A program made the translations under genes and the position numbers. Source: Pantoea eucrina (GTDB lineage: Bacteria; Pseudomonadota; Gammaproteobacteria; Enterobacterales; Enterobacteriaceae). Taken from it: a stretch of 64,000 nucleotides of DNA. This document shows positions 28,447 through 39,153 of the stretch, piece after piece. A model generated the notes under the pieces. The model searched no databases, was not told the origin of the DNA, and was given only the letters and a program-made list of their open reading frames with translations. Where the stretch lies: assembly GCF_001691555.1 (NCBI RefSeq), contig NZ_MAYN01000008.1, forward strand, positions 1,356,682-1,420,681, given 5' to 3'. How positions within the stretch are numbered: position 1 is the stretch's first letter; each line of letters opens with the position of its first letter.

Positions 28447-29952
28447 GTGTCAACTGCAAACAAACACACTGACGAGGCGGTAAGCCTCAACGCCTTCCGG
28501 CAACCTAAAGCATTTTATCTGATCTTCTCCATTGAGCTGTGGGAGCGCTTCGGCTACTACGGTTTACAGGCCATCATGGCGGTTTACCTGGTTAAACAGC
28601 TGGGGATGTCTGAAGCGGACTCTATTACGCTGTTTACCTCATTTAGCGCGCTGGTCTATGGCCTGGTGGCTATCGGCGGCTGGCTGGGTGACAAAGTACT
28701 CGGCACCAAGCGCGTGATTGTACTGGGCGTGATGGTGCTGGCGCTCGGCTATGCGCTGATCGCGTTTTCCGGGCATGACACCACGCTGGTTTACGTCGGT
28801 ATGGCGACGATTGCCGTGGGCAGCGGCCTGTTCAAAGCGAACCCCTCTTCGCTGCTCTCGACCTGCTATGCGAAAGACGATCCGCGCATCGACGGCGCAT
28901 TCACCATGTTCTATATGTCGATCAACATCGGTTCACTGTTCTCCATGATGCTGACGCCATGGCTGGCAGCGAAATATGGCTGGGGTGCCGCCTTCTCGCT
29001 CTCCGTCGTGGGGCTGGTGATCACGCTGCTTAACTTCCTGTTCTTTAAACGCCTGGTGAAAGAGTACGGTTCGAAGCCGGACTTTGCTCCGCTGCAGGTG
29101 GGTAAACTGCTGCTGACAATCGTGGGCGTCGCGGTGCTGATCGCACTCGCCACCTGGCTGCTGCATCACCAAAGCATTGCGCGCATGACGCTCGGCGTTG
29201 TTGCTCTGGGCATTGTTCTGATCTTTGCCAAAGAAGCGTTCACGCTGCAGGGTGCGGCGCGCCGCAAAATGATTGTGGCGTTTCTGCTGATGGTGGAAGC
29301 GATTGTATTCTTTGTGCTCTATATGCAGATGCCTACCTCGCTCAACTTCTTTGCGATCCGCAACGTAGAGCATGCCATTTTCGGCATCGCGTTTGAGCCG
29401 GAGCAGTTCCAGGCGCTGAATCCATTCTGGATCATGGTCGCCAGTCCGCTGCTGGCTGCTGTCTATAACAAGCTGGGCGATAAGCTGCCAATGCCACATA
29501 AATTTGCCATTGGCATGGTGCTCTGCTCCGGCGCGTTTCTGGTACTGCCGCTCGGTGCCGGCTTTGCAAATCAGGCAGGAATTGTCTCCGTCAACTGGCT
29601 GATCCTGAGCTATGCCCTGCAGAGTATTGGTGAGCTGATGATCTCCGGCCTGGGTCTGGCAATGGTGGCGCAGCTGGTACCCCAGCGTCTGATGGGCTTT
29701 ATCATGGGCTCATGGTTCCTGACCACCGCGGGCGCAGCAATGATCGCTGGTAAAGTGGCCAACCTGATGGCGGTGCCGGAGAACGTGACCGATCCGCACA
29801 CCTCACTGGCGGTTTACAGCCAGGTCTTTCAGCAGATTGGTATCGCCACCGGCGTTATTGCCCTGCTGATGCTGGTCACTGCCCCGCTGCTTAATCGCAT
29901 GACGCAGGATGCGTCTGACGGTGCACTGAAGCGCGCCGGCGCCAGCGAGTAA
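28447..29952 (+). CDS. dtpA: dipeptide/tripeptide permease A
   Basis: Proton-coupled di- and tripeptide importer of the POT/PTR2 family, inner membrane, 501 residues. It has the family motif [10 protein letters not shown] near residue 31 and about fourteen hydrophobic segments. GTG is the start, preceded by CTGAGG, giving MSTANK as in E. coli DtpA. It is followed by its own terminator. Confidence 0.96.
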   Translation: MSTANKHTDEAVSLNAFRQPKAFYLIFSIELWERFGYYGLQAIMAVYLVKQLGMSEADSITLFTSFSALVYGLVAIGGWLGDKVLGTKRVIVLGVMVLALGYALIAFSGHDTTLVYVGMATIAVGSGLFKANPSSLLSTCYAKDDPRIDGAFTMFYMSINIGSLFSMMLTPWLAAKYGWGAAFSLSVVGLVITLLNFLFFKRLVKEYGSKPDFAPLQVGKLLLTIVGVAVLIALATWLLHHQSIARMTLGVVALGIVLIFAKEAFTLQGAARRKMIVAFLLMVEAIVFFVLYMQMPTSLNFFAIRNVEHAIFGIAFEPEQFQALNPFWIMVASPLLAAVYNKLGDKLPMPHKFAIGMVLCSGAFLVLPLGAGFANQAGIVSVNWLILSYALQSIGELMISGLGLAMVAQLVPQRLMGFIMGSWFLTTAGAAMIAGKVANLMAVPENVTDPHTSLAVYSQVFQQIGIATGVIALLMLVTAPLLNRMTQDASDGALKRAGASE

Positions 29953-29959
29953 CCGCATA

Positions 29960-30006
29960 CGGCTCTGCGTTATGCCATCTCTGATGGCGTCGCGGAGCCG
30001 CTTTTC
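29960..30006 (+). terminator. terminator after dtpA
   Basis: Outer stem CGGCTCTGCG/CGCGGAGCCG with one mismatch and an inner stem GCCAT/ATGGC, followed by CTTTTC. Confidence 0.75.
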
Positions 30007-30119
30007 TCCTGATAAGTTCCTTCCCATCTCCCTTTTTCCCTTGTAGTTTACTCAGAGTCCGCTATCCGGCGTGCCGCATTTGTCACGTCACTCATATCAT
30101 TTGTTGAGGAGATGCAACA

Positions 30120-30725
30120 ATGAAACTCTATTGCAAGCCCGGTGCCTGTTCCCTGTCCCCCCATATTGTCGCCCGCGAATGCGGCCTCGACTTTACGCAG
30201 GTGAATGTTGATTTGCAGAGCAAGCTAACGGAACAGGGCGAAGATTACTGGCAGATCAACCCTAAAGGTCAGGTCCCGGCGCTGCAGTTTGATGACGGAA
30301 CGATACTGACAGAAGGCGTAGCGATTGTGCAGTATCTGGCGGATCTCAAACCCGATTATCACCTGCTGGCCCCGACCGGCAGTCTGACGCGCTACCATAC
30401 ACTGGAGTGGCTGAGTTTTGTCAGCAGCGAGCTGCACAAGGGATTTACGCCGCTGTTTCGCCCCGATACGCCAGACGCGTACAAGCCTCAGGTGCGTGCT
30501 CAGCTGGAGAAAAAGTTTCAGCTGGTGAATACGGCGCTGGAGGATAAACAGTGGCTGCTGGGCACACGCTATACCGTGGCCGATATCTATCTGTATGTGG
30601 TTACGCGCTGGGCAAAAGCAGTGAAGCTGCAGCTCGACGGGATGCCGGCGCTGGACGCGTGGTTTGCCCGCGTGAGTGAGCGTCCGGCGGTTCAGGCGGC
30701 GCTGCAGGCAGAAGGTCTGGCGTAA
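30120..30725 (+). CDS. gstA: glutathione S-transferase
   Basis: Beta-class glutathione transferase, cytoplasmic, 201 residues. The N-terminal thioredoxin-like domain begins [16 protein letters not shown] with the class-typical Cys10, and [10 protein letters not shown] marks the glutathione site. The C-terminal helical domain has [23 protein letters not shown] lies upstream. It is convergent with pdxY. Confidence 0.95.
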   Translation: MKLYCKPGACSLSPHIVARECGLDFTQVNVDLQSKLTEQGEDYWQINPKGQVPALQFDDGTILTEGVAIVQYLADLKPDYHLLAPTGSLTRYHTLEWLSFVSSELHKGFTPLFRPDTPDAYKPQVRAQLEKKFQLVNTALEDKQWLLGTRYTVADIYLYVVTRWAKAVKLQLDGMPALDAWFARVSERPAVQAALQAEGLA

Positions 30726-30732
30726 GCCTCGC

Positions 30733-30760
30733 GGCAGGCCGGCGCGGTGACCGGCCTGCC
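30733..30760. terminator. GC hairpin between gstA and pdxY
   Basis: Perfect ten-base stem GGCAGGCCGG/CCGGCCTGCC with an eight-base loop between convergent genes; no T run, so termination is possible but not shown. Confidence 0.5.
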
Positions 30761-30766
30761 GTATGA

Positions 30767-31627
30767 TTACAGTTTTTCTGCCGCGAAATGCTGCTGCGGC
30801 TGCGCAATAGCGTCCTGTGCCGCGACCAGCTGCAGCTCATACTCTCCCATCTGGTGGGTTTTCAGCATCACTTCATATACCGCTGCAGTGACATGCTCCA
30901 GCGCCTGCTGCAGCGATTTACCATGCAGCAGATCCACCAGCAGCAGACCGCTGGTCAGATCGCCCACGCCTACCGGCTGACGTACGCCAAAGTCCACCAG
31001 CGGGCGGCTGATATGCCAGCACTCATCAGCGGTAACCAGCAGCATCTCAAAGCGGTCGCTGCGCCGGCCGGCACGCGCCAGATGTTTGACCAGCACCACT
31101 TTCGGCCCCTGCGCAATCAGCAGACGCGCCGCATCCACTGCCTGGTCAATATCAGCAACCGTCTGCCCGCTCAGCATTTCCAGCTCCAGCAGATTGGGGG
31201 CAATCAGATCGCTGGCCGGCAGCGCCTGTTTACAGTGAAACTCTGCCACACCCGGCGCCACGATACAGCCTTTCTCCGGATGCCCCATCACCGGATCGCA
31301 GAAAAACCAGGCGTCCGGGTTAGCGGCTTTAACTTCACGTACGATCGCCAGAATCTGCTCACCCTGCTCTGCCGACCCCAGATAACCGCTGAGTACGGCA
31401 TCGCAGGTTTTCAGGCGATCGATGGCGGCAATGCCGTTGACAATCTCAGTCAGATGGCTGGCCGGCATGACCGTACCGGTCCAGTGACCATACTGAGTGT
31501 GATTGGAGAACTGAACGGTATTCAGCGGCCAAACGTTTGCGCCCATGCGGCGCATCGGGAACTCTGCCGCGCTATTACCGGCGTGGCCAAACACCACGTG
31601 AGACTGAATTGCGAGAATATTTTTCAT
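30767..31627 (-). CDS. pdxY: pyridoxal kinase PdxY
   Basis: Phosphorylates pyridoxal to pyridoxal-5'-phosphate in B6 salvage. Ribokinase-fold protein of 286 residues, with [16 protein letters not shown] near the N-terminus, [13 protein letters not shown] in the middle and [12 protein letters not shown], the anion-hole/catalytic motif, near residue 220. The ATG of MKNILAIQS is used; a longer frame is not supported. It lies downstream of tyrS and pdxH, so B6 genes cluster around tyrS as in E. coli. Confidence 0.95.
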   Translation of the reverse strand: MKNILAIQSHVVFGHAGNSAAEFPMRRMGANVWPLNTVQFSNHTQYGHWTGTVMPASHLTEIVNGIAAIDRLKTCDAVLSGYLGSAEQGEQILAIVREVKAANPDAWFFCDPVMGHPEKGCIVAPGVAEFHCKQALPASDLIAPNLLELEMLSGQTVADIDQAVDAARLLIAQGPKVVLVKHLARAGRRSDRFEMLLVTADECWHISRPLVDFGVRQPVGVGDLTSGLLLVDLLHGKSLQQALEHVTAAVYEVMLKTHQMGEYELQLVAAQDAIAQPQQHFAAEKL

Positions 31628-31652
31628 TATAACCCTGTACTGCCTTGCCATG

Positions 31653-31675
31653 AAAAAGGGCCGGAAACCGGCCCT
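31653..31675 (-). terminator. terminator after tyrS
   Basis: On the minus strand, stem AGGGCCGG/CCGGCCCT with a three-base loop followed by a T run, between tyrS and pdxY. Confidence 0.88.
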
Positions 31676-31681
31676 GACACC

Positions 31682-32956
31682 TTACTGCCAGTTTATCAGG
31701 CAGTAGTGTTTTTTGCCGCGACGCAGCAGCGTAAAGCGGCCAAACAGCTTGTCGCTGTCGCTGAAACGATACTCGGCATCCGACTGTTTCTCTCCGTTCA
31801 CAGAGACCGCATTAGAGCCGATCATGGTACGGGCCTGACCGCGTGACGGCACCAGCTCAGCGGCAACCAGCGCCTGCTGCAGATCGTCTTCCGCGCTGAG
31901 CGCGATAACCGGCATGCCGTCCTGCGCCAGCTGCTCAAAGTCTGCTTCGGTCATGTCGCTCAGGCTGCCTGAAAACAGGCTTTCTGTGATGCGTCTGGCC
32001 GCAGCCAGTCCTGCATCGCCGTGTACCAGGCGCGTGACCTGCTCGGCCAGCACGTACTGAGCGCGCGGCGCTTTGCCGCTGTTTTTGTCTTCTTCTTCGA
32101 GCGCGTTGATCTCATCCAGGCTCATGAAGGTAAAGAACTTCAGGAAGCGGTAAACATCCGCGTCAGCGGTGTTGATCCAGAACTGATAGAACTTATAAGG
32201 ACTGGTTTTTTTCGCGTCCAGCCAGACGGCGCCACCTTCGGTTTTACCGAACTTGGTGCCGTCTGATTTAGTGATAAGCGGTACGGTCAGACCAAAGGCC
32301 TGCTGCTGATGCAGACGACGTGTCAGGTCGATACCCGAGGTGATATTTCCCCACTGATCAGAGCCGCCAATCTGCAGCACCACGCCATAACGCTTATAAA
32401 GCTCGGCAAAATCGTAGCCCTGCAGCAGATTGTAAGAGAATTCAGTGTAAGAGATCCCCTGATCCTCACGATTCAGACGCTGTTTAACCGCTTCGCGGTT
32501 GATCATCTGATTAACAGAGAAATGCTTACCGATATCGCGCAGGAACGTCAGCACATTCATGCCGCCGAACCAGTCGTAGTTATTCGCGGCGATAGCGCTA
32601 TTATCTCCGCAGTCAAAGCTGAGGAATGGGGCAACCTGGTTGCGGATTTTTTCCACCCACTCACCTACGGTTTCACTGGTATTGAGCTTGCGTTCCGCTG
32701 CTTTAAAGCTGGGATCGCCAATCAGGCCGGTGGCTCCACCCACCAGCGCAACCGGCTTGTGTCCGGCATCCTGAAAACGCTTCAGGCAGAGCAGCGGCAC
32801 CAGATGGCCCAAATGCAAGCTATCAGCGGTAGGGTCAAAGCCGCAATAGAGGGCAATTGGCCCTTGCGCCAGTCGCTCTGCTAACGCTTCTTCATCCGTT
32901 ACCTGGGCCACAAGGCCCCGTTCCTGCAATTGTTGTATCAGGTTACTGCTGGTCAT
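31682..32956 (-). CDS. tyrS: tyrosyl-tRNA synthetase
   Basis: Class I aminoacyl-tRNA synthetase that charges tRNA-Tyr, 424 residues as in E. coli. HIGH-type motif HLGH in [17 protein letters not shown]-type motif KFGKT, and a C-terminal S4 domain with [16 protein letters not shown]. The ATG of MTSSNLIQ is chosen because TTGGAG precedes it; a frame 14 codons longer has no support. It follows pdxH. Confidence 0.97.
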   Translation of the reverse strand: MTSSNLIQQLQERGLVAQVTDEEALAERLAQGPIALYCGFDPTADSLHLGHLVPLLCLKRFQDAGHKPVALVGGATGLIGDPSFKAAERKLNTSETVGEWVEKIRNQVAPFLSFDCGDNSAIAANNYDWFGGMNVLTFLRDIGKHFSVNQMINREAVKQRLNREDQGISYTEFSYNLLQGYDFAELYKRYGVVLQIGGSDQWGNITSGIDLTRRLHQQQAFGLTVPLITKSDGTKFGKTEGGAVWLDAKKTSPYKFYQFWINTADADVYRFLKFFTFMSLDEINALEEEDKNSGKAPRAQYVLAEQVTRLVHGDAGLAAARRITESLFSGSLSDMTEADFEQLAQDGMPVIALSAEDDLQQALVAAELVPSRGQARTMIGSNAVSVNGEKQSDAEYRFSDSDKLFGRFTLLRRGKKHYCLINWQ

Positions 32957-33094
32957 CACTGACTCCAAATTGATCGGGCTGCACCTGGGCTGGTACACAG
33001 CTTTCCGCTACGATGCGGAGACGAAAAAAAAGAGGGCTATAGCATAAAGCGCTGACGCTCACGGCGCCAGCGCTGAAACCGGGAAAAGCAGGTT

Positions 33095-33751
33095 TTACGG
33101 CGCTAACCGGTCAATCGTCCAGCCATTCTCACTGCGCTGATAGAGAAAACGATCGTGCAGCCGGTGTTCGCCGCCCTGCCAGAACTCCACGGCAGTAAAC
33201 CGCACGCGGTATCCGCCCCAGAAAGTGGGCAGCGGGACGTCACCCTGCTGGAATTTCTGTTTGAGTTCCAGAAACTTGCTCTCCAGCACGCTACGCGCAG
33301 AGATGCGGCTCGACTGTTTTGAAACCCAGGCACCAATCTGGCTGTCGCGCGGCCGGCTATGGAAATATTTCATGACCTCCAGCGGCGAGAGTTTCTCTGC
33401 TTCGCCCAGCACCATCACCTGACGCTCCAGAAAGTGCCACGGCAGATGCAGTGAGATGCGCGGATTGTCTGCCAGCTGCAGCGCCTTCCGGCTACCGAGG
33501 TTAGTGTAAAAGATAAAGCCCTCAGCATCGTAGTGCTTGAGCAGTACAATGCGCTGATACGGCTGACCGCTGCTATCTACTGTCGCCACCGTCATGGCGG
33601 TGGGATCGGGCAGCTGCGCGGCACACGCCTGCTGCAGCCACTGTTCAAACAGGATCAGAGGATCCTCCGGCAAATCTTTGCGCCGCAGGCCGCCGCGGGT
33701 ATATTCCCGGCGCAGATGGGCAATCTGTTGCAGGCTGTCGCTGTCGCTCAT
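33095..33751 (-). CDS. pdxH: pyridoxamine/pyridoxine 5'-phosphate oxidase
   Basis: FMN enzyme that makes pyridoxal-5'-phosphate from the pyridoxine or pyridoxamine phosphates; 218 residues as in E. coli. It has [18 protein letters not shown] and the C-terminal [10 protein letters not shown]...WTIDRLAP. The ATG of MSDSDSLQQ, behind AGAGAGACG, is preferred over a start 15 codons upstream. It is upstream of tyrS and probably co-transcribed. Confidence 0.96.
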   Translation of the reverse strand: MSDSDSLQQIAHLRREYTRGGLRRKDLPEDPLILFEQWLQQACAAQLPDPTAMTVATVDSSGQPYQRIVLLKHYDAEGFIFYTNLGSRKALQLADNPRISLHLPWHFLERQVMVLGEAEKLSPLEVMKYFHSRPRDSQIGAWVSKQSSRISARSVLESKFLELKQKFQQGDVPLPTFWGGYRVRFTAVEFWQGGEHRLHDRFLYQRSENGWTIDRLAP

Positions 33752-33770
33752 AGCGTCTCTCTTAACTCTC

Positions 33771-34100
33771 TTAAGACCGGTGGGTGTTTGCCGCATCCTG
33801 CAGTTCGCAGTCGTTGATAATCACTCTGTCATTGCGCTCAACAAAGGCGCTGGTGCCTTTCGACCAGAAAACATAGTGGCCGTCGCTGTAGCGCGCGCCG
33901 GATGCGGATACTGTCTGTTTCAGCGTCAGCGGTGTGCCGTCAAGAATAAAGCTGACCTGTTCTTTGCTGTTATCCAGCGTGACCGTCAGCGGCAGCGTAC
34001 CGCACTGATAGTGCAGCGTTTCGGGCTGTGGCGCTGACTGCTGCAGCATACCGCAGCCGCTCAGTGCCAGGCAGCCCGCTGCCAGCATATATCTTTTCAT
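33771..34100 (-). CDS. mliC: C-type lysozyme inhibitor lipoprotein MliC
   Basis: Membrane-bound lysozyme inhibitor, 109 residues. Signal peptide ending in the lipobox LSGC (Cys17). The mature domain has two further cysteines (YQCG and NDCE) and the family stretch [23 protein letters not shown]. It protects peptidoglycan against host-type lysozyme from the periplasmic face of the envelope. It lies between anmK and pdxH as in E. coli. Confidence 0.93.
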   Translation of the reverse strand: MKRYMLAAGCLALSGCGMLQQSAPQPETLHYQCGTLPLTVTLDNSKEQVSFILDGTPLTLKQTVSASGARYSDGHYVFWSKGTSAFVERNDRVIINDCELQDAANTHRS

Positions 34101-34109
34101 TGCTTCTCC

Positions 34110-35234
34110 TTATCGTGTCGGCCGGCTGTTCGCCGGATAGATCGCGCCCAGCACGCTCATTTCACGCGCCCCGGTAACGGCAGGCAAATTGCCTGGCAGA
34201 CCAGAAAGGGTTCTGAACGCCAGCCAGGCAAAGGCCAGCGCTTCCATATCATCCCCGCTGACGCCCGCAGCATCGGTAGGGGTAACTTCCGTGCCGGGAA
34301 GATGCGCCGCGAGCCGCGCCATGAGCAGCGGATTGCGGCCACCTCCGCCGCACACTAGCAGACGGTCGCAGCCGTTACTGAGCTGGATCTGCTGTGCAAT
34401 TGTCAGCGCCGTCAGTTCGCTTAGCGTAGCCTGCACATCCTCCGGTGCCAGCGCCGGAAAAGCCTGCAGCTGACGCTCTATCCAGTCAGGATTAAAGTAC
34501 TCCCGCCCGGTGCTTTTCGGTGGCGGCAGCGCAAACCAGGGATCGTTCAGCATCTGCTCCAGCAGCGCGGGCACGACCTGTCCGCTGGCGGCCCAGGCGC
34601 CGTTATGATCGTAGCTTACCCCCTGATGACGCCAGATCCAGGCATCAATCAGCATATTGCCAGGTCCGGTATCAAAGCCCCGCACCGGCTGCCCCGGGAT
34701 CAGCAGCGACAGGTTAGCGATGCCGCCAATATTCAGCACCATGCGGCGTTCACTGCTGTCCATGAGCAGCGCCTGATGAAACGCAGGCACCAGCGGCGCA
34801 CCCTGCCCGCCCAGCGCCATATCACGCCGGCGAAAATCGCCGACTACGGTCACGCCGGTGGCGGCGACAATCTGGTTATTATCGCCAATCTGCAGCGTAT
34901 TGGGGGCCGCGCTGCCGGGTTCATGCCAAACGGTCTGACCGTGGCAGCCTATTGCCACAATGTCCTCTGCTTCCAGCGCCTGCTGACGCATCAGGGTCAC
35001 CACCGCTTCGGCAAACAGCTTACCCAGTGCGGTATCGAGCTGCCCGAGCTGCGATAGCGTCAGTGGCTGTCCCTGACATATAGCCAGTACCTGCTGGCGC
35101 AGGGCGGGCGGAAACGGGTGACAGTAGCTCGCCTGCTGCGCCACCATGTGACTATCGATAGCCGCCAGCACCACATCCACGCCATCCAGACTGGTGCCTG
35201 ACATAACCCCTATATAGCGTCCTGACTTTATCAC
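34110..35234 (-). CDS. anmK: anhydro-N-acetylmuramic acid kinase
   Basis: Cleaves and phosphorylates 1,6-anhydro-N-acetylmuramic acid during recycling of cell-wall fragments; 374 residues. ASKHA-type ATPase motifs: [12 protein letters not shown] at the start, [26 protein letters not shown] and [14 protein letters not shown]. It sits upstream of mliC with a nine-base gap, likely one transcript. Confidence 0.96.
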   Translation of the reverse strand: MIKSGRYIGVMSGTSLDGVDVVLAAIDSHMVAQQASYCHPFPPALRQQVLAICQGQPLTLSQLGQLDTALGKLFAEAVVTLMRQQALEAEDIVAIGCHGQTVWHEPGSAAPNTLQIGDNNQIVAATGVTVVGDFRRRDMALGGQGAPLVPAFHQALLMDSSERRMVLNIGGIANLSLLIPGQPVRGFDTGPGNMLIDAWIWRHQGVSYDHNGAWAASGQVVPALLEQMLNDPWFALPPPKSTGREYFNPDWIERQLQAFPALAPEDVQATLSELTALTIAQQIQLSNGCDRLLVCGGGGRNPLLMARLAAHLPGTEVTPTDAAGVSGDDMEALAFAWLAFRTLSGLPGNLPAVTGAREMSVLGAIYPANSRPTR

Positions 35235-35508
35235 GATAGCTCCTCATTATCCGGCGGATGCCGGCGCCGGCATTCTGCTGATGCCGCCCCTCTAATACGA
35301 TGATAACTTTCTGCTTTTCACTCTGCCATGCGCAGTACGGCAGAGCAGAAATATTTTTATCGGCTGATTGAATTTTTGTTGATGAGGCATACTCTATGCT
35401 GCAACGCTGGCACTGATTGTGCGGCATCGCATCCATGCGCCGCTTTCTGTCTTATACTCTGTGCAGAGCAGGATGAGAACATGGCGTTTTTTATAAAGGA
35501 GCTTTCTG

Positions 35509-35976
35509 ATGATTAAGCGTTTCATAGCCGTGGCCCTTGCCGGTGTAACGCTGGCAGGCTGTGTCAGCAATGACACCCTTTCGGGCGATGTTTACAGCGC
35601 CAGTGAAGCCAAACAGGTTCAAAATGTGTCGTACGGTACGCTGGTATCAGTGCGCCCGGTTAAAATTCAGGGTGGCGATGACAGCAATGTGATTGGCGCC
35701 ATTGGCGGTGCGGTGCTGGGCGGTTTCCTGGGTAACACTATCGGCGGCGGTGCGGGTCGCAGCCTGGCAACTGCGGGCGGTGCGGTACTGGGCGGCGTTG
35801 CGGGCCAGGGTGTACAGGGTGCCGTCAACAAATCCAACGGCGTTGAGCTGGAAATCCGCAAAGATGATGGAAATACCATCATGGTCGTGCAGAAGCAGGA
35901 TGCCAGCCGTTATTCACCGGGACAGCGTGTCGTACTGGCCTCCAACGGCAGCCAGGTCACGGTTTCTCCGCGCTAA
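35509..35976 (+). CDS. slyB: outer membrane lipoprotein SlyB
   Basis: Small outer-membrane lipoprotein, 155 residues. Lipobox LAGC with Cys18, then a glycine-zipper segment VIGAIGGAVLGGFLGNTIGGG and a beta-rich C-terminus. In E. coli and Salmonella slyB belongs to the PhoPQ regulon; no clear PhoP box was recognised here. AAAGGAG precedes the start. It shares a bidirectional terminator with slyA. Confidence 0.95.
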   Translation: MIKRFIAVALAGVTLAGCVSNDTLSGDVYSASEAKQVQNVSYGTLVSVRPVKIQGGDDSNVIGAIGGAVLGGFLGNTIGGGAGRSLATAGGAVLGGVAGQGVQGAVNKSNGVELEIRKDDGNTIMVVQKQDASRYSPGQRVVLASNGSQVTVSPR

Positions 35977-35987
35977 CTCTGCTGCAC

Positions 35988-36018
35988 AAAAAAACCGACG
36001 CCTGGCGTCGGTTTTTTT
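35988..36018. terminator. bidirectional terminator slyB/slyA
   Basis: AAAAAAACCGACG/CGTCGGTTTTTTT with a five-base loop; T runs on both strands serve the convergent slyB and slyA genes. Confidence 0.92.
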
Positions 36019-36454
36019 ATTTTTCGCGATGCTGTAATTCCAGAATATTCTTCTCAAGTCGTGCAATCAGCGTGACCATTTGATTGATCTCTTCTGCGCT
36101 GATCCCGGCCAGAATATCGTCGCGGGTGGCATCAATAACATGCTCGACCTGCCCGATAATCGGTGCGGCTTCTTTGGTCAGCCGGATGCGCTTCGCCCGC
36201 CGATCGTTTGCGCAGGTGGAGCGGGTGATCAGTCCCTTCTCTTCCAGCTGATCCAGCGTGCGCACCAGCGAGGGCTGCTCAATACCGATCGCTTTAGCCA
36301 GCTGGATCTGCGACTGTTCTGGCGGAAGTTGATGAATATTATGCAAAGTCACCCAGTGGGTTTGGGTCAGCTCCAGCGGCTTCAGGCGCTGATCGATTAA
36401 CGCGCGCCAGATGCGCACCAGGCGCGACAGGTCGGTTCCAAGCGGCGTATCCAT
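36017..36454 (-). CDS. slyA: MarR-family regulator SlyA
   Basis: Winged-helix regulator that counteracts H-NS at envelope and stress genes, 145 residues. LARI-type N-terminus [20 protein letters not shown] and DNA-binding segment [25 protein letters not shown] match E. coli SlyA closely; [11 protein letters not shown] forms the wing. A SlyA-type operator lies just upstream of the start. Confidence 0.96.
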   Translation of the reverse strand: MDTPLGTDLSRLVRIWRALIDQRLKPLELTQTHWVTLHNIHQLPPEQSQIQLAKAIGIEQPSLVRTLDQLEEKGLITRSTCANDRRAKRIRLTKEAAPIIGQVEHVIDATRDDILAGISAEEINQMVTLIARLEKNILELQHREK

Positions 36455-36469
36455 TTCATCTCCTTATAA

Positions 36470-36481
36470 TTAGCTTGCTAG
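36470..36481 (-). promoter_or_regulatory. SlyA-type operator before slyA
   Basis: Read on the minus strand, CTAGCAAGCTAA matches the SlyA consensus TTAGCAAGCTAA at 11 of 12 positions. It ends 16 bp before the slyA ATG, so autoregulation is likely. Confidence 0.6.
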
Positions 36482-36651
36482 CTATCAAGCCAGATTTTAC
36501 ACTATTTTGCGAGTTTAGAGGATAAAATACAAATAGCAGGCCAGGCCTCGGGCGGCTTCACCGGGGAATGATGCGGCTTAACGGCCTGCCCGGTCTCTGC
36601 TCGCTCGCGAAGCGTACGCTGGCCCAGCCGCAGCAGGCGCTGCCGGAGTCG

Positions 36652-37119
36652 TTACCGGCAATATTTTGCCCACTGGTTCTGAAAGTCGTTTTGCAGCTGC
36701 TCAAGCGCTTTACGATCTTCAAACCGGCTTTTGTCCTGTTCGGTTTCCGGCCTGATCACCAGTGCTTTTTCATCATAAGAGTAGATAAACCGACGGGTCA
36801 GTGTGGTTCCGGTAAAGCTGCGCCCCTGAATGGAGCCGCAAACCACCGGCATAGTCTGCGTATAGATTGCCGTATTAAGGAAGTTGGTTTCACTGGCGCT
36901 GCGCAACACGTTCTGGCAATGGTGCTTTTCCAGCTGCTGCACACTGCGCGCTGTCAGCCACTCCCGCCCGCGGGCAATATGCTCGCAGCTGGCGCGCAGC
37001 GGGCTGGTATCTATATTGCGCTGAAGCTGACGGCTGGCGTCGAGACGTAACTGTGTTTCCCTGGGTCGATCGCACCCTGCAAGTAACAGTGCCAGCAGCA
37101 CTATCCCTAAGCTTTTCAT
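36652..37119 (-). CDS. putative lipoprotein
   Basis: Uncharacterised protein of 155 residues. The start ATG of MKSLGIVLLALLLAGC follows GGGGCAGGA and gives a clean lipoprotein signal with lipobox LAGC (Cys16); the longer frame upstream lacks this. The mature part is hydrophilic, with four cysteines (for example SCEHIA, HHCQNV, VVCGS, KYCR) and no domain I recognise. The residues after the lipid cysteine are DRP; the Asp at position +2 argues for retention in the inner membrane. It lies between slyA and sodC, where E. coli has ydhIJK. Confidence 0.75.
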   Translation of the reverse strand: MKSLGIVLLALLLAGCDRPRETQLRLDASRQLQRNIDTSPLRASCEHIARGREWLTARSVQQLEKHHCQNVLRSASETNFLNTAIYTQTMPVVCGSIQGRSFTGTTLTRRFIYSYDEKALVIRPETEQDKSRFEDRKALEQLQNDFQNQWAKYCR

Positions 37120-37246
37120 TCCTGCCCCTGAGTGGTTCCCTCTGACTGTATCACTATGATAGAGCGGAATAATCGTCCTGAGTAGCATTAAACGTTGTCA
37201 GAATTTTATTGCAGCGGGCAGCCCTTTCTGCGCTGCCCGCCGTTGA

Positions 37247-37765
37247 TCAGATTACGCCACAGGCGAGGCGCGCGCCTCCGCCTCCCAGCGGTTCAGGATG
37301 ATCTGCATGATTATCACCGCCCACGTGGACCATCAGCGCTTTACCTTTGATATCACCAAGTGATTTAAGGCGCGGGGCGACAACCGGATAGCTGGCTTTG
37401 CCGTCATCTGTGACATACAGCGCCGGCAGATCGCCGAGGTGTCCGCTGGCATAAGGACCGAGGTGTTTGCCGCTATTCTGCGGATCCAGATGGCCGCCCG
37501 CTGCGCCGGCTGCCACGGTTTTCCCCTGTGACTCACCCGGCTCACAGCTGCCTTTGGCATGGACATGGAAGCCGTGAATACCCGGTTTCATTCCGGACAA
37601 CGCCGGCGTAAATTGCAAACCGTAATCCGTTTCCGTAATCGTCACGTTGCCCACGGCCTCGCCGACCCCCTGTGCAGAAACCTGATGCAGCGTGACCTCC
37701 TGAGAAGCGGCAAGTGCACCCGCCGAACAGGCCAGCGTCACAAGAGCAATAAGCGTTCTTTTCAT
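37247..37765 (-). CDS. sodC: periplasmic Cu/Zn superoxide dismutase
   Basis: Dismutates superoxide in the periplasm; 172 residues. Signal peptide MKRTLIALVTLACSAGALA. Metal ligands are visible in HGFHVHAKGSC, GAAGGHLDPQNSGKHLGP and MVHVGGDNHAD; the disulfide cysteines are in GSCEP and LACGVI. It precedes ydhF as in E. coli. Confidence 0.96.
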   Translation of the reverse strand: MKRTLIALVTLACSAGALAASQEVTLHQVSAQGVGEAVGNVTITETDYGLQFTPALSGMKPGIHGFHVHAKGSCEPGESQGKTVAAGAAGGHLDPQNSGKHLGPYASGHLGDLPALYVTDDGKASYPVVAPRLKSLGDIKGKALMVHVGGDNHADHPEPLGGGGARLACGVI

Positions 37766-37846
37766 AACGTCTCCTTACAATTGACAGACTGAGTAAGTCT
37801 GGACGCTTTTTGCCCGCGCTGCTGCAGTTTGACGAAGCTTTACGCT

Positions 37847-38743
37847 TCAGGGCACATCATAACCGAGCGCAGCTTTACGAATGCGGAACCACTGCTGGCG
37901 ATTCAGCGTCAGCGCAGCCGCCTCTGCCGCCTGACCGATGCGGCCGGTTTTACCGGAGCCGATGATTGGCAGTGGCCGGGATGGCAGCATCATAATCCAG
38001 GCATAGACCACCTGCTCAATCGTGGCCGCACCGATCTCCCGCTGAACCTGGCTCAGCTCGTCGCGCAGCGGCTGGTAGTGTGGATCGCTGAACAGACGGC
38101 CGCCGCCGAGGCAGGACCACGCCATAGGACGCATGCGCGCCTGCTGGCACTGATCGAGCGTGTCATCCAGCAGCGCGGTCTGCTCCAGCGGCGAGATCTC
38201 CAGCTGGTTGGTCACCAGCGTGAACGGCAGGCGCGACTGCAGCAGCGAAAATTGTGCTGGCGTAAAATTTGAAACGCCAAAATGGCGTACTTTACCGCTC
38301 TGATGCAGCTGCATAAACGCTTCCGCCACGTCATCGGCGTCCATCAGCGGATCGGGACGATGAATAAGCAGCAGATCGAGGTAGTCGGTTGCAAAATGCG
38401 AGAGTGAGTTTTCCGTGCTGCGAAGGATGTGACTGGCATCGGTGATGTAGTGGCCGATCTGATGCTCAGGTTTGGCCCGCGTTGCGATGCCACACTTGGT
38501 GACAATCTGCAGCTGCTCACGTAACTGTGGCGCCAGGCGCAGCGCGGCTCCAAACGCCGCTTCGCACTGATAATCGCCGTAAATGTCCGCGTGATCGACC
38601 GTGGTCAGCCCCAGAGAGAGATGATACTCAATAAATGAGACCAGCTGCTGTGGTGTCATCCCCCACTCCATTAACCGCCAGTAGCCGACCACCAGAGGAG
38701 AGAACGCCGGCCCCTGAGGGGCGATAGCCTGTGGTTGTAACAT
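37847..38743 (-). CDS. ydhF: aldo/keto reductase YdhF
   Basis: Predicted NADPH-dependent aldo/keto reductase, 298 residues, TIM-barrel type. The catalytic Tyr region DHADIYGDYQCEAAFG, the lysine in VTKCGI, and the His in LLIHRPDP are present, as is GVSNFTPAQF. The natural substrate is unknown. It lies between ydhL and sodC on the same strand. Confidence 0.93.
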   Translation of the reverse strand: MLQPQAIAPQGPAFSPLVVGYWRLMEWGMTPQQLVSFIEYHLSLGLTTVDHADIYGDYQCEAAFGAALRLAPQLREQLQIVTKCGIATRAKPEHQIGHYITDASHILRSTENSLSHFATDYLDLLLIHRPDPLMDADDVAEAFMQLHQSGKVRHFGVSNFTPAQFSLLQSRLPFTLVTNQLEISPLEQTALLDDTLDQCQQARMRPMAWSCLGGGRLFSDPHYQPLRDELSQVQREIGAATIEQVVYAWIMMLPSRPLPIIGSGKTGRIGQAAEAAALTLNRQQWFRIRKAALGYDVP

Positions 38744-38806
38744 AACAAAACTCCCTGCATTGAATGTTAAACAGGGAGTATAACGAATTGATGGCAGAAT
38801 CAGCGC

Positions 38807-39046
38807 TTAAAACAGCGAAGGCTGCTGTGGATCCTGCCCCGCGTCCGGCTTTTGCTGACGCTGCAGGCGCAGATAGCGCTGCCGGCACAGCCGCAGCACC
38901 TCGCGTTTTTGTGCATCGCTGAAGCGCATCCAGTTAAAGCGCTCTTCACGGCTTCGCAGACAGCCGCGACAGTAACCGCGGGCATCGGTCTGACAGATGC
39001 CGCGACAGGGGCTGGGTACCGGGAAAAATTCGAGTTGTTCAGCCAC
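38807..39046 (-). CDS. ydhL: DUF1289 protein YdhL
   Basis: Small cysteine-rich protein of the DUF1289 family, 79 residues with the GTG start chosen here, the same length as E. coli YdhL. It begins (V/M)AEQLEFFPVPSPCRGICQ and has the motif SPCRGICQTD...GYCRGC with four cysteines, possibly metal-binding. GAGGCAG precedes the GTG. Longer frames from upstream ATG codons (39073, 39118) remain possible. Confidence 0.85.
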   Translation of the reverse strand: MAEQLEFFPVPSPCRGICQTDARGYCRGCLRSREERFNWMRFSDAQKREVLRLCRQRYLRLQRQQKPDAGQDPQQPSLF

Positions 39047-39153
39047 ATCTGCCTCTGATTCACCGCTGGATAACATAGTGATAACAGTTTCCGCGTGAAC
39101 TGCAAGTCGTGCCGCCAAAAGAAAACGGTTTAGCCCCGTTCTTCGTGCTGATC

